Origin: Psychrobacter glacincola
GTDB taxonomy: Bacteria > Pseudomonadota > Gammaproteobacteria > Pseudomonadales > Moraxellaceae
Direction of reading: 5' to 3'
Assembly: GCF_904846075.1 (NCBI RefSeq)
Contig: NZ_CAJGZH010000001.1
Location: forward strand, 1,116,001-1,180,000
DNA length: 64,000 nucleotides
Shown: positions 20,173 through 29,665 of the stretch, piece after piece
How the letters are laid out: each line of letters begins with the position of its first letter
Position numbering within the stretch: the stretch's first letter is position 1
The notes under the pieces: generated by a model
What the model saw: the letters and a program-made list of their open reading frames with translations, nothing else
Told to the model about the DNA's origin: nothing
Database searches by the model: none
Translations under genes and position numbers: made by a program

Positions 20173-20955
20173 ATGACCGTTTCTACAGCTGATAACGCTA
20201 TACTTGATAACTTTGGTGCTGGCAGTAATGATAACCAAGCGCCAGTGTTGCGCTACCCAGTTATCTGCATTGATGGACCAAGTGGGGCAGGTAAAGGTAC
20301 GGTCACGTGGCGTTTAGCCCAAGCATTGAATTATCAACTGCTAGATTCAGGTGCTTTGTATCGTATCGTTGGACTCAAAGCATTTGAAGCGGGATTAGTT
20401 GCGGCAGATGGAAGCCAAGCCATTGACGAGATGGTTGTATTAGCATTAACGCAGCGCCTAGAGATTGCTTTTGTACCTAACAATGCATCAGGACGTGTTG
20501 ATATTTTAGTGAATGGTGAAGCGGTTGGTGAGCAGGTTCGTAATGAAACCGTGGGCGGCTATGCATCACAAATAGCCGTATTTCCAAAAGTTCGTCAAGC
20601 ATTACTAAAGTTGCAACAAGATATGGCAACTCGTTCTGGATTGGTCGCTGATGGTCGCGATATGGGAACGGTGGTGTTCCCAGATGCGGATGTAAAAGTG
20701 TATTTGACTGCCAGTGCTGAAGCGCGTGCCGAGCGCCGCGTAACACAGTTAATAAATGCTGGTCAGACGGCAGATTTTGACGCGATTTTAGCGACGATTA
20801 AAGCTCGTGATGATCGTGATGAGAATCGAGCGACTGCACCATCAAAGCCTGCAGAAGATGCTCTACTACTAGATAGCTCTAACTTAGATGCTGATGAAGT
20901 TTATGCACAAGTGAAAAGACATTGTCAGGATAAAGGTATTTTCTTTAATAGTTAA
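20173..20955 (+). CDS. cmk: Cytidylate kinase
   Basis: 260 residues from ATG 20173, with AAGTGAG 5 bases upstream; a GTG at 20164 overlaps that site. The P-loop GPSGAGKGT and the CMP-site motif RDMGTVVFPDADVKVYLTAS are present. The enzyme phosphorylates CMP and dCMP to the diphosphates. It is followed 310 bp later by rpsA, the usual cmk-rpsA arrangement of gammaproteobacteria. Confidence 0.96.
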   Translation: MTVSTADNAILDNFGAGSNDNQAPVLRYPVICIDGPSGAGKGTVTWRLAQALNYQLLDSGALYRIVGLKAFEAGLVAADGSQAIDEMVVLALTQRLEIAFVPNNASGRVDILVNGEAVGEQVRNETVGGYASQIAVFPKVRQALLKLQQDMATRSGLVADGRDMGTVVFPDADVKVYLTASAEARAERRVTQLINAGQTADFDAILATIKARDDRDENRATAPSKPAEDALLLDSSNLDADEVYAQVKRHCQDKGIFFNS

Positions 20956-21265
20956 TAAAAACAAGTTAGTAAGTATGAAAAAGTTTCCTATACGCTTGAT
21001 TTTAGTATAAAATCACAGTAGTAGACGCTAATAATCTCTAGAGAGTGATAAAAATATTCTTTCTAAATCATAGAGATTTAAAAGTATAAGGCATTGCAAT
21101 ATAAGACAGTTGTTGCTAGTGAGTTTAATAAGTTATGTGCTTACTAACAACAAACGTTTTTATATATGATTGTATGGGATATAAAACCAGTATTCTCGTT
21201 TTATGCAATCATAAATTTGATCCGTACTGTGCTGGACAGGATACGGCTATACAAAGGTAGACATA
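20956..21265 (+). promoter_or_regulatory. rpsA upstream region with a leader hairpin
   Basis: 310 bp without an ORF, likely holding the rpsA promoter and 5' UTR. At 21222-21246 a bulged hairpin (CCGTA/TACGG with inner CTGT/ACAG) carries GGA in and near its loop, 20 bp before the S1 start codon. AAAGG lies at 21252-21256. S1 represses its own translation in E. coli through a structured leader with GGA; the same role here is inference. Confidence 0.5.
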
Positions 21266-22957
21266 ATGGAATCATTTGCTGAACTATTTGAAGCGAGCAT
21301 CGAAGAAACAGGTCTGGATATCGAGCGTGGCTCGGTTATCACTGGTACTGTTGTGGCCATTGATAACGACTGGATCACTGTTGATACTGGTCTGAAATCT
21401 GAAGGTATCGTCGCTCGTGAAGAGTTTTTAAGCGAAGAAGGCGAACTTGAAGTTGAAGTTGGCGATAGCGTTGATGTCGTGGTTGAAGCGGTTGATAACG
21501 GCATGGGTCAAACCTTGCTTTCACGTGAAAAAGCCAAACGTGTTGAAACTTGGAACTTCCTTGAAAAAATCGCTGATAATGATGAAATCGTAAAAGGTAT
21601 CATCTCAAGCAAAGTTAAAGGCGGTTTCACTGTAGATATCGGTTCAGTACGTGCGTTCCTACCAGGTTCATTGGTAGATGTTCGTCCTATCCGTGACACC
21701 ACGCATCTTGAAGGCAAAGAGCTAGAATTCAAAGTTATCAAACTTGATCAAAAGCGCAACAACGTTGTTGTTAGCCGTCGTGCAGTTATGGAAGCTGAAA
21801 ATTCAGCTGAGCGCGAAGAGCTATTGAACAAGCTTGAAGAAGGCATCGAGATCGAAGGTATCGTTAAGAACCTTACTGATTACGGCGCATTCGTTGATCT
21901 AGGTGGTATCGATGGTCTATTGCACATCACTGACATGGCATGGCGCCGTATCAAGCATCCATCTGAAGTTGTTGAAGTTGGTCAAGACCTAAAAGTTAAA
22001 GTATTGAAGTTTGACCGTGAGCGCAATCGCGTTAGCCTAGGTCTAAAACAACTTGGTACTGATCCTTGGGATAACGTTGGCGGCACTTACCCAGTAGGTA
22101 GTGTGGTTAAAGCACGCGTCACCAACTTAACTGATTATGGTTGTTTCGCTGAGATTTCTGAAGGTATTGAAGGTCTAGTACACGTGTCAGAAATGGATCA
22201 TACCAACAAAAACATCCACCCATCAAAAGTTGTTCAAGTGGGCGATGAAGTTGAAGTAATGATTCTTGATATCGATGAAGAACGTCGTCGTATCAGCTTA
22301 GGTATCAAACAAACTCTAGCTAACCCATGGGATGAGTTTGATAAGAAACATGAGCGCGGTGATAAAATCACTGGTACGATTAAATCAATCACTGACTTCG
22401 GTATCTTTATCGGTCTAGACGGTGGTATTGATGGTCTTGTTCATCTATCTGATATCTCTTGGAACGAAACTGGCGAAGACGCTATCCGTAACTACAATAA
22501 AGGCGACACCGTTGAAGCAATGGTATTGTCAGTAGATGCAGAAGCAAACCGTATTAGCCTAGGCGTGAAGCAGTTAAGCTCTGATCCATTCAACGAATAC
22601 CTAGTCAACAATGACCGCGGTGCTATCGTTAATGGTAAAGTAAAAGAAGTAGATGCTAAAGGCGCTACTATCGAGCTTGCTGACGAAGTTGAAGCGTATC
22701 TACGTGCCTCTGAAATTCAACGTGATCGCGTTGAAGATGCGACTAAGCATTTGAGCGTTGGTGATGACGTTGAAGCGAAAATCATCAGTGTTGATCGTAA
22801 AACTCGCAACATCAACTTGTCTATCAAAGCGAAAGACGAAGCTGAAGAGCGTCAAGCGATTAAAGAGCTAAGCAGCACTAGCACGACTAGTACTACTGCC
22901 AGTTCTGATGCACAGCCAAAAACAATTGGTGATTTGATCAAAGAGCAAATGCAGTAA
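21266..22957 (+). CDS. rpsA: 30S ribosomal protein S1
   Basis: 563 residues with six S1 RNA-binding repeats. Typical repeats read [23 protein letters not shown], shown here only in part as [17 protein letters not shown], and [18 protein letters not shown]. The N-terminal repeats dock S1 on the ribosome and the later ones bind mRNA leaders, so S1 melts structured mRNA at initiation. The C-terminus has a Ser/Thr-rich linker before [11 protein letters not shown] terminator follows, then ihfB after 327 bp. Confidence 0.98.
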   Translation: MESFAELFEASIEETGLDIERGSVITGTVVAIDNDWITVDTGLKSEGIVAREEFLSEEGELEVEVGDSVDVVVEAVDNGMGQTLLSREKAKRVETWNFLEKIADNDEIVKGIISSKVKGGFTVDIGSVRAFLPGSLVDVRPIRDTTHLEGKELEFKVIKLDQKRNNVVVSRRAVMEAENSAEREELLNKLEEGIEIEGIVKNLTDYGAFVDLGGIDGLLHITDMAWRRIKHPSEVVEVGQDLKVKVLKFDRERNRVSLGLKQLGTDPWDNVGGTYPVGSVVKARVTNLTDYGCFAEISEGIEGLVHVSEMDHTNKNIHPSKVVQVGDEVEVMILDIDEERRRISLGIKQTLANPWDEFDKKHERGDKITGTIKSITDFGIFIGLDGGIDGLVHLSDISWNETGEDAIRNYNKGDTVEAMVLSVDAEANRISLGVKQLSSDPFNEYLVNNDRGAIVNGKVKEVDAKGATIELADEVEAYLRASEIQRDRVEDATKHLSVGDDVEAKIISVDRKTRNINLSIKAKDEAEERQAIKELSSTSTTSTTASSDAQPKTIGDLIKEQMQ

Positions 22958-22987
22958 GCTGCACGTTATTGATATAAGATTATAAAA

Positions 22988-23013
22988 GAAGCGACTATGG
23001 TCGCTTTTTTTTT
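22988..23013 (+). terminator. Intrinsic terminator of rpsA
   Basis: Stem AAGCGAC/GTCGCTT with a 4-nt loop and a run of nine T. Confidence 0.9.
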
Positions 23014-23284
23014 GCTTAAATTTTAAGTGCACTATTTAATCAACGAGGTTTTTGCTTAAACGGGCAAACTCTTATTTCCATTTACCGTAATATCCGCTAT
23101 CATTTGCAACATTGAGTAACGAGATGTGAATTATTACTTATTTAAGACACTGAGATTATTTTAGTGAATGGCTATTTATCCTTATGATCTTGATGTATAG
23201 CTTGTCTTAAAAGTAACCAGCTATCGAAAATGATGGTCCAATTCACAGTCATCTTATCCATTAATCAACAAGGCAAGCGTAATA
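23014..23284. other. rpsA-ihfB intergenic region
   Basis: AT-rich spacer between the rpsA terminator and ihfB. No ORF is supported; it presumably holds the ihfB promoter, but I cannot fix its position. Confidence 0.4.
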
Positions 23285-23590
23285 ATGCAGCAAGCGATTA
23301 ACAAGTCCGAATTTATTAGTAATTTAAGTGCGAACTGTGACAATATGACTGATACTGTAGTCGATGATGCAGTACGTGAAATATTAAACTTGATGACCGA
23401 TACGTTAGCCAATGATGGACGCGTAGAAGTTCGTGGTTTTGGCAGTTTTTGTCTGCACCATCGTCGTGCCCGTATGGGTCGAAATCCTAAAACAGGAGAA
23501 AGCGTACCTGTACCTGCCAAAGCGATACCGCACTTTAAACCAGGTAAGGCATTACGTGAGGCAGTCAATGATACAGTAGCAAATAGCTAA
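23285..23590 (+). CDS. ihfB: Integration host factor subunit beta
   Basis: 101 residues. The HU/IHF fold has the beta-arm signature [24 protein letters not shown] and VEVRGFGSFCL. The position after rpsA is the conserved place of the beta subunit, which separates it from HU and IHF-alpha. With IHF-alpha it makes sharp DNA bends used in recombination, replication and transcription. lapA follows 172 bp later. Confidence 0.94.
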   Translation: MQQAINKSEFISNLSANCDNMTDTVVDDAVREILNLMTDTLANDGRVEVRGFGSFCLHHRRARMGRNPKTGESVPVPAKAIPHFKPGKALREAVNDTVANS

Positions 23591-23762
23591 GTGTGTTATA
23601 AAGTATTTATTGGGTAAAATTGCCAACAAGAGTGCTTGCCAGCCATTTTTGCTAGAACTTATCACTAGTGAGTTTATAAGCATATAAATGTGTGGGTTGA
23701 TGAAGGTTTTAAAGTGCTATTTTTAAAACACTAACGACATTCCAAATCGAGGTAGACGTCTC

Positions 23763-24176
23763 ATGCGCTTTTTACTATTTGTATTGCTGTTTTTGAGCTT
23801 TGCTTATGCACTTGGTTTGGTGTTGGCAAATAATACCGAAGTTGGCGTAAATTTATTATTTTCTCAAGCACCGACGATGAATCTAGGATTGCTACTGATT
23901 TTATGCCTTATGCTTGGTATTGTTATTGGCATCTTGTTGGCACTGCTTATCTTCCGTGTCTTACAGAATAAGTGGGAAATCTCGCGTTTGCAAAAAGCGA
24001 ATGTGAACTTGCAAGCGCAACTGACACAAGCCAATGCTGTCATTGATCGCCAAGCAAGTGCGCCAACGGTGGAAGAAGCTGTTTATGGTTCGACAGCAAC
24101 CAATGTGCAAGTGCAAGACGCAGAAGAACTTACTGTAGATGAAGGCGCGACACTTACCAAACAAAAACGAGACTAG
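23763..24176 (+). CDS. lapA: Lipopolysaccharide assembly protein A domain protein (LapA, DUF1049)
   Basis: 137 residues. There are two membrane helices, about residues 3-20 and 38-63 (LLLILCLMLGIVIGILLALLIF), then a short coiled coil and an acidic tail. This is the LapA/YciS architecture, which in E. coli works with LapB (YciM) to control LpxC turnover and LPS assembly. No lapB follows; pyrF is next at 75 bp, so the E. coli order lapA-lapB-pyrF lacks its middle gene here. Confidence 0.88.
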   Translation: MRFLLFVLLFLSFAYALGLVLANNTEVGVNLLFSQAPTMNLGLLLILCLMLGIVIGILLALLIFRVLQNKWEISRLQKANVNLQAQLTQANAVIDRQASAPTVEEAVYGSTATNVQVQDAEELTVDEGATLTKQKRD

Positions 24177-24250
24177 ATTATATTTTGTACTGATCTATGA
24201 GCAGTCCATATATAGTGTTTTGATAATTCTGATATAGATATGGTAAAACC

Positions 24251-24949
24251 ATGAATAATACAATGAATTCCCCAGTCATCGTTGCCTTAGATAATATGAC
24301 GATGGAGGCATCGATAGCATTAGCTGATCAGTTAGATCCAACATCATGCCGCTTAAAAGTGGGTAAAGAGCTATTTACTCGCTGTGGTCCTGAGATAGTT
24401 AAGGCGCTACATCAGCGTAATTTTGACGTATTTCTAGACTTGAAATTCCATGATATTCCTAATACTACCGCTCAAGCGGTACTAGCGGCAGCTGAGCTTG
24501 GCGTCTGGATGGTGAATGTGCATGCCAGCGCGGGCTTAGAGGCGATGTCATTGGCTAAACAGCGCTTGTTGGACGGTAACTTTGATACCTTGCTGATAGC
24601 CGTCACCGTGCTGACCTCTATGGATAATCAAGCATTGATGCAAACAGGTATTACCAATGGTCTAGATGCGCAAGTGAGTCGATTGGCACAATTAACCAAG
24701 CAAGCGGGTCTTGATGGTGTGGTCTGTTCAGCGCAAGAAGCTAAAACGCTCAAGACACTATGTGGTCAGGATTTTAAATTGATTACCCCTGGTATTCGCT
24801 TGCTAGACGACAATGCAGATGATCAAAAGCGTATTTGCACACCGAAACAGGCGTTAGATGATGGTTCTGATTATTTGGTGATTGGTCGTTCAATTACTCA
24901 GGCAGCAGATCCTGCGGCTAAATTACAAAAGATACTCCAAGGTATTTAG
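24251..24949 (+). CDS. pyrF: Orotidine 5'-phosphate decarboxylase
   Basis: 232 residues, TIM-barrel. The catalytic motif [15 protein letters not shown] is intact, preceded by [13 protein letters not shown], and the phosphate-binding end TPGIRL and [12 protein letters not shown] are present. It makes UMP, the last step of pyrimidine synthesis. Start: the 24251 ATG; an in-frame ATG at 24263 is an alternative. A terminator follows. Confidence 0.96.
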   Translation: MNNTMNSPVIVALDNMTMEASIALADQLDPTSCRLKVGKELFTRCGPEIVKALHQRNFDVFLDLKFHDIPNTTAQAVLAAAELGVWMVNVHASAGLEAMSLAKQRLLDGNFDTLLIAVTVLTSMDNQALMQTGITNGLDAQVSRLAQLTKQAGLDGVVCSAQEAKTLKTLCGQDFKLITPGIRLLDDNADDQKRICTPKQALDDGSDYLVIGRSITQAADPAAKLQKILQGI

Positions 24950-25008
24950 ATACTTATAAAATATTTGGATATTTACAAAATGTTTAGCATTTTATAGTGT
25001 CAGCATGA

Positions 25009-25042
25009 TAAAAAAGACAGCCTCATCCGCTGTCTTTTTTTA
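25009..25042 (+). terminator. Intrinsic terminator of pyrF
   Basis: Stem AAAAGACAGC/GCTGTCTTTT with a 7-nt loop and seven or more T. Confidence 0.9.
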
Positions 25043-25104
25043 ATTTTTGCGGGTATATCAAAAAGTGCTAAACTATTTACGTTTATTTAATGATATTAGA
25101 ACTT

Positions 25105-25902
25105 ATGAAATTACAGATTTTAAGTGACTTACATATTGACAGTTATGCGCGTCAGTCACATCCGCTAGGGCATATTCCCAAAACTGATGCAGACGTGGTA
25201 TTAGTCGCGGGCGATACTGCTAACAGTGATAGTGGTATGCCATGGCTACAAGAGCAGGCAGCACGTTTGCAAGTGCCTGTGATTACGATAGCTGGTAATC
25301 ATGAATACTTTAATGAAGATGTGCTACATTTTGATAAAAAGCTTGCGACTTGGGATAATTATAATGCCCAGTCGCAGCAAGGCGTCCGTTTTCTACAGTG
25401 TCAACATATTGATATTGGTGACATACGTATCCTAGGTTGTACTTTATGGACAGATTACCAATATCAGGCCAATGAAGATACTATAGCTGCTGCTATGCGC
25501 TTTATGCGTGACTATAAACAAATCTATGCTGGAGGCGAGCTTTTTTCACCTGAAGTATCGATGCAAATCCATGCTAAGCAGCGTCAATGGTTAAAGCAAG
25601 CATTGATCACCGCCAAAACACTTGGCAAAAAAACTGTTGTAATGAGTCATCATAGTATTAGCCCATTATCGGTGTCTGAGAAGTATGCGAATCTACCAAG
25701 TAACGCAGCTTTTGTCAGTGATTTATCTGGCTGGATGCATGAAGATTGGGCACCAATACTATGGGTACATGGACATACACACGAAGCATTTGACTACCGT
25801 ATTGGTAATACACGAGTCATTGTCAATCCACGTGCGTATCCAAATGAAGTGAGCAGCACTGCATTAGCGTTCGCGTGGGACAAAGTCATTGATATCGGCT
25901 AA
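25105..25902 (+). CDS. Calcineurin-like metallophosphoesterase
   Basis: 265 residues from ATG 25105 (MKLQILSDLHIDS); an upstream in-frame ATG at 25090 adds five residues and neither has a strong ribosome binding site. The metal-binding motifs of the family are present: DLHID, AGDTANS, GNHEYF, MSHHS and HGHTHEAFDYR. These place two metal ions for phosphomonoester or diester hydrolysis. The physiological substrate is unknown. It is monocistronic by appearance. Confidence 0.9.
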   Translation: MKLQILSDLHIDSYARQSHPLGHIPKTDADVVLVAGDTANSDSGMPWLQEQAARLQVPVITIAGNHEYFNEDVLHFDKKLATWDNYNAQSQQGVRFLQCQHIDIGDIRILGCTLWTDYQYQANEDTIAAAMRFMRDYKQIYAGGELFSPEVSMQIHAKQRQWLKQALITAKTLGKKTVVMSHHSISPLSVSEKYANLPSNAAFVSDLSGWMHEDWAPILWVHGHTHEAFDYRIGNTRVIVNPRAYPNEVSSTALAFAWDKVIDIG

Positions 25903-26071
25903 GTAATTTTAATCATTCAAAAGTAAATATCTTTTTAGTTATTTGTCACCTTGATCTGTCTTTTTAAAATAACGCTTATTTTAAAGTCTAACCGCCTAGA
26001 CTCGTAAGCAATGTTACAATCGAACTGATATTTTGTTCATTCATATCAAAAAATCTGCTACGCTTGCTACC

Positions 26072-26908
26072 ATGAGCAAATATCTCAATAACACTCCCTC
26101 AAAACTGTCGGCTGAAAAACTTGCGAGTCATACTCCAAGTGCTCCGGCGCCTTCGCACTTGCCTGATAGTATGATTTCCTCAGTCAGCTTATTGCCTGAA
26201 GATAAACGGCTGATTTTATTTACCAGACATTCCTTACGTGAACGCTCTGATGGCAATGGTTTTGCCAGTTATCAATTACCCCTAACACCTAAAGGTCGAG
26301 TACTAGCGAAGTCTTGGGGGCGTTGGTTGGCAGGGCATTTACCGTACTCGCTCGATGTAGACAGTATCTCAAGTCCGATTGGACGCTGTATTGACACGGC
26401 GCAGCTGATGCAAGCAGGTGCGGGACTACAACGTGATATTACGCATCAGTCATTGTTGGTCGAGCCTGGTAGCCTAGTGACTGAGCCTGAAATAGCAAAT
26501 CCAGTATTTAAAGAAATTGGTGTACTCAACTTTATCAATCGATTTTTGCAAGGCAATCTTGAAGGTACCAAAAACGCTTACCAAGGCGGTCTCGATATTT
26601 TATCGCTGTTTTATCAACATCAGCCGCGGCAAGGGCATCTCATGCTTGCTGTTAGTCATGATACGTTGTTATCTGCTTTTTTAGCAGTGATGTTTGATGT
26701 GGTCGAGATTGATTGGAATGATTGGCCAAAGATGATGGAAGGCGTGTTTTTGTGGTTTGATGATAAGCCGTTTGAACAAGCCAGTGCACACTTCGTTTGG
26801 CGCGGTGAAGTGTATGTGCGCCCGATTCATACTTTATTAGAAGACTACCGTGCTGCCGGCTTTCATCCTAATACATTGCTCTTACCACCAGAAGTAAAAT
26901 GGATTTAA
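26072..26908 (+). CDS. Histidine phosphatase family protein (phosphoglycerate mutase-like)
   Basis: 278 residues from ATG 26072; a TTG at 26033 opens the frame but is less likely. The catalytic start motif reads FTRHSLRER, RHS in place of the usual RHG, as in some family members. Then come SSPIGRCIDTAQLM and a second catalytic His in VSHDTLLSAFLA. The fold fits acid-phosphatase-like branch members. The substrate is unknown. It is followed by the convergent rpsT gene. Confidence 0.8.
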   Translation: MSKYLNNTPSKLSAEKLASHTPSAPAPSHLPDSMISSVSLLPEDKRLILFTRHSLRERSDGNGFASYQLPLTPKGRVLAKSWGRWLAGHLPYSLDVDSISSPIGRCIDTAQLMQAGAGLQRDITHQSLLVEPGSLVTEPEIANPVFKEIGVLNFINRFLQGNLEGTKNAYQGGLDILSLFYQHQPRQGHLMLAVSHDTLLSAFLAVMFDVVEIDWNDWPKMMEGVFLWFDDKPFEQASAHFVWRGEVYVRPIHTLLEDYRAAGFHPNTLLLPPEVKWI

Positions 26909-26967
26909 ATACTATTTAATCTAAATACTATTGAAAAGATTACTACTCATTTTTCAATCAGACATAA

Positions 26968-27008
26968 AAAAACCTTGCCCCAGTATTAGAACCAGTAACA
27001 AGGTTTTA
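26968..27008 (-). terminator. Terminator of rpsT, possibly bidirectional
   Basis: Stem AAACCTTG/CAAGGTTT with an inner ACTGG/CCAGT pairing, between two convergent genes. On the minus strand it ends in a run of T. Confidence 0.75.
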
Positions 27009-27053
27009 GTCATCACGCTATAAAGGCGAGATGTGGTCTAAACGTTACCAATC

Positions 27054-27320
27054 TTAAGCTTGTAGGCCTTTGATGGTTTTGTTCAGGCGGCTCTTACGAC
27101 GAGCAGCTTTATTCTTATGAATAATACCTTTGTCAGCCATACGATCAAGAACTGGTACCGCTTTTTTGTAAGCTTCGGTAGCCGCGTCATAATCTTTAGC
27201 TGCGATAGCCGCATCAACACGTTTTAAGTAAGTACGAACCATAGAGCGTTGTGACGCAGAGTTCTGACGACGTTTGGTGTTTTGACGGGCGCGTTTACGA
27301 GCTTGTGCAGTATTAGCCAC
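27054..27320 (-). CDS. rpsT: 30S ribosomal protein S20
   Basis: 88 residues, standard size. It begins [19 protein letters not shown], the typical basic N-terminal helix, and contains [18 protein letters not shown]20 binds 16S rRNA early in 30S assembly. GGAGA lies before the ATG. A promoter at 27542-27570 would give a leader of about 210 bases, long enough for autoregulation, as known for S20 in E. coli. Confidence 0.97.
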   Translation of the reverse strand: MANTAQARKRARQNTKRRQNSASQRSMVRTYLKRVDAAIAAKDYDAATEAYKKAVPVLDRMADKGIIHKNKAARRKSRLNKTIKGLQA

Positions 27321-27541
27321 GCGAATCTCCTTGATAAAGACAGATAAAAATATGAATGTGGATTACAATAAAAAAGGGTTTAACCATCATCGGTAACGAG
27401 CAGCCGTCTCGCCAAACATGATGTCGATGTCTAATATTAAAGTACCTATCTGTTATTAAAGGCACCTAAATGAGCAATAGAGCATCGCAAGCGCCAAAAC
27501 TGTTTGGAATAATTAAACAGCGTTAACGTGTAAAGCCGGTT

Positions 27542-27570
27542 ATCTTAGCAAATTATCGCCCTTAGAACAA
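27542..27570 (-). promoter_or_regulatory. Likely rpsT promoter
   Basis: On the minus strand, -35 TTGTTC and -10 TAAGAT are separated by 17 bp. They lie about 220 bp before the rpsT start. Confidence 0.5.
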
Positions 27571-27777
27571 TATATTTGATGATTAATGCTTAAAGAAGTT
27601 GTGTGATCATATATACGACAGTTTTTTGTGTCTCTGCTCAACTATTTCTTGAAATATTTATCAATATTGTTGCACTAAAAACCGCTTATGAGTGAATAAA
27701 TCGCTTAGCCGATAAAATCTCTTACAATAAATTCTATAGAATACCCTCAGTTATGCGTTAATTTAGGTATGATACTA
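27571..27777. other. Intergenic DNA upstream of MITE copy 2
   Basis: AT-rich spacer between the rpsT promoter and the MITE. No gene or clear signal is seen. Confidence 0.4.
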
Positions 27778-27976
27778 GGGCATGTCCTCAATTCAATCGA
27801 TGGACATCTAAATGGGCTAAAAGTGGCTGAATCTTGCCAAACAATGTTAAAAAAATGTCAAATAGCTGGTTAATATCCCGATACTATTTAACATTCTGAT
27901 AGTATCTGCGCTATTTTCCTCATTTGACTATGATTTATCTCATTGTTATCACCATTTTAAAAATGAGGATACGCCC
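27778..27976. mobile_element. MITE-like element, copy 2 (199 bp)
   Basis: The ends GGGCATGTCCTCA and TGAGGATACGCCC are inverted-repeat partners with a few changes. TA flanks both sides (27776-27777 and 27977-27978). Internal sequence is homologous to the element at 3138-3307 along its length (shared ATTCAATCGAT, CATTTAGAT-type and GCGCTATTTTCC segments), with two small insertions. No ORF. It sits between rpsT and an NAD(P)-binding protein gene. Confidence 0.75.
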
Positions 27977-27988
27977 TAAGATGAAAAC

Positions 27989-28111
27989 GATTTTTCATTA
28001 TCATCTATTTTCCAACACACTATAAATGGATAGACTAAAAAGCTTTGGTGATAGGCTTTAAAATCAGATTTTTCATTATCATCTATTTTCCAACACACTA
28101 TAAATGGATAG
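27989..28111 (+). repeat. 45-bp perfect direct repeat, two copies
   Basis: The same 45 bases occur at 27989-28033 and 28067-28111, 78 bp apart. The second copy ends in GGATAGG, the ribosome binding site of the gene starting at 28115. This looks like a local duplication of that gene's promoter-proximal leader, directly beside the MITE. Confidence 0.85.
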
Positions 28112-28114
28112 GCT

Positions 28115-28816
28115 ATGCAGCGAAAAGCAATTGTAATTGGCGCGACAGGATTGGTCGGACAGCATCTTGTCAAACAGCTTAGTGAGCTTTATGACACGTT
28201 AATTGTGATTGCAAGGCGTCCGCCACGCTATATCAATACCAGCATGCGTTTTTATCAGGTCAATGATTTTGATAATTTGGCTGAAATATTTGCCAGCGTT
28301 GGTGTTGATCGAAAGACGGACGCTTTTAGCTGTCTTGGTACGACTAAGAAGCAGGCTGGTAGCGATGAGGCCTTTCGAAAGGTTGATCATGATTATAATG
28401 TCAATTTTGCCAAACTGTGCCAAGAAAAAGGTGTCGAAAATTTCTTTTTGTTATCATCCATGAATGCTGATATTCATAGTCGGTTTTTATACAATCGCGT
28501 AAAAGCTGAAACTGAACAGTCTATTATGGCGCTAGGTTTTACGCAGCTAGTCATTTTCCGTCCGTCCTTGTTACTTGGCAAGCATAAAGGTCGTCCGCTC
28601 GAAAGTATTGGGCAAAAAGCCTTTCAGCTTATCTCGCCTTTGGTATCAGAGTCACTATCCTTGCATCCTATTTCTGCAAAGCGTGTTGCCATTGCCATGG
28701 CGATGAGTGCGCATGATGTTTATCAGCGTAATAAATACCGTAATGAACCAGCTATCCAAACCACTGATATCATCGAAAATAAGCAAATGCTAGCGATGAC
28801 TAAAGTTAAAAAATAG
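28115..28816 (+). CDS. NAD(P)-binding Rossmann-fold protein (atypical SDR, TIP30-like)
   Basis: 233 residues. The N-terminus AIVIGATGLVGQHLVKQL is a dinucleotide-binding glycine motif. SCLGTTKKQAGS, the YNRVKAETEQ active-site-like segment and FRPSLLLGKHKG match the atypical short-chain dehydrogenase group related to human HTATIP2/TIP30. The substrate is unknown. GGATAGG lies just upstream of the ATG, at the end of the second copy of a 45-bp direct repeat. rraA follows after 95 bp. Confidence 0.85.
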   Translation: MQRKAIVIGATGLVGQHLVKQLSELYDTLIVIARRPPRYINTSMRFYQVNDFDNLAEIFASVGVDRKTDAFSCLGTTKKQAGSDEAFRKVDHDYNVNFAKLCQEKGVENFFLLSSMNADIHSRFLYNRVKAETEQSIMALGFTQLVIFRPSLLLGKHKGRPLESIGQKAFQLISPLVSESLSLHPISAKRVAIAMAMSAHDVYQRNKYRNEPAIQTTDIIENKQMLAMTKVKK

Positions 28817-28911
28817 CCTAAGTATTAAATTGAAGAAACAATTGAAATTAAGCCCTATTCATAAATAATCAGTCATGAATAACTAATCATACATAACAAG
28901 GAGCGTCAGAT

Positions 28912-29445
28912 ATGCCAGAATCAACAACAATGAATAAAGAGAACTTTGTGACCTGTGATTTATTGGATGCCAATCCTGAGTCGCAGGTATGTTTGCCAAA
29001 TATCGAAGGTAAGTCTTTTCATAGCTTTGGTGGCAAAAAAAAATTCTGCGGTGAAATTGTGACGGTGAAATGCTTTGAAGACAATAGCCGCGTGAAATCG
29101 TTATTGAATAGCAGTGGTAAAGATAAAGATGGTAACGGTAAAGTATTGGTGGTTGACGGTGGTGGTTCAATGCGTTGTGCGCTGCTAGGCGACATGATTG
29201 CGCAGTCAGCGATTGATAATGGCTGGGTGGGGGTTATCGTGTACGGCTGCGTCCGTGATGTTGATGATATGGCAGCAATGGACATCGGTGTTATGGCGCT
29301 TGGTTGCATTCCGCGTAAATCGAATCGCCGCGATGAAGGTCAAACCGATATTGAAATCAGCTTTGGTGATTTAACACTAAATTCTGGTATGTTTGTCTAC
29401 GCAGACAATAACGGTATTATCGCTAGCGACAAGCCATTAATTTAA
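28912..29445 (+). CDS. rraA: RraA family protein (RNase E activity regulator / HMG aldolase fold)
   Basis: 177 residues. TCDLLDANPE, the glycine-rich VLVVDGGGSMRCALLGDMIA, and GVIVYGCVRDVDDMAAMDIGV are the family core. In E. coli RraA binds the RNase E C-terminal region and inhibits it; related proteins are 4-hydroxy-4-methyl-2-oxoglutarate aldolases using the same Asp/Arg pocket. The sequence alone does not settle which activity applies, though length and motif fit the regulator type. AAGGAGCG precedes the ATG. A terminator follows. Confidence 0.88.
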   Translation: MPESTTMNKENFVTCDLLDANPESQVCLPNIEGKSFHSFGGKKKFCGEIVTVKCFEDNSRVKSLLNSSGKDKDGNGKVLVVDGGGSMRCALLGDMIAQSAIDNGWVGVIVYGCVRDVDDMAAMDIGVMALGCIPRKSNRRDEGQTDIEISFGDLTLNSGMFVYADNNGIIASDKPLI

Positions 29446-29468
29446 CACTAGCTTAATAAATAGCACTC

Positions 29469-29499
29469 AAAAACCTCAGCTTAGCCGTTGAGGTTTTTA
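29469..29499 (+). terminator. Intrinsic terminator of rraA
   Basis: Stem AAAACCTCA/TGAGGTTTT with a 12-nt loop, then TT. Confidence 0.75.
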
Positions 29500-29665
29500 C
29501 ATTTAATCATCCTGTCTTTATATACGAATATAATCTTTATCAGCTATTTGGCTATTGGTTTTTTAATAAAAATGCTAAGTGACAAACCGTTACGGCATAA
29601 ATTTTGGTAATTGCTGAAATATTCGTATAATAGCTCTCTGACTCTTAACGTTGATCCTACTTTTT

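Noticed and set aside
27976-28173. 65-codon minus-strand ORF with an internal repeat
   Set aside because: Its repeat merely reflects the 45-bp DNA duplication, and it overlaps the start of a well-supported gene.
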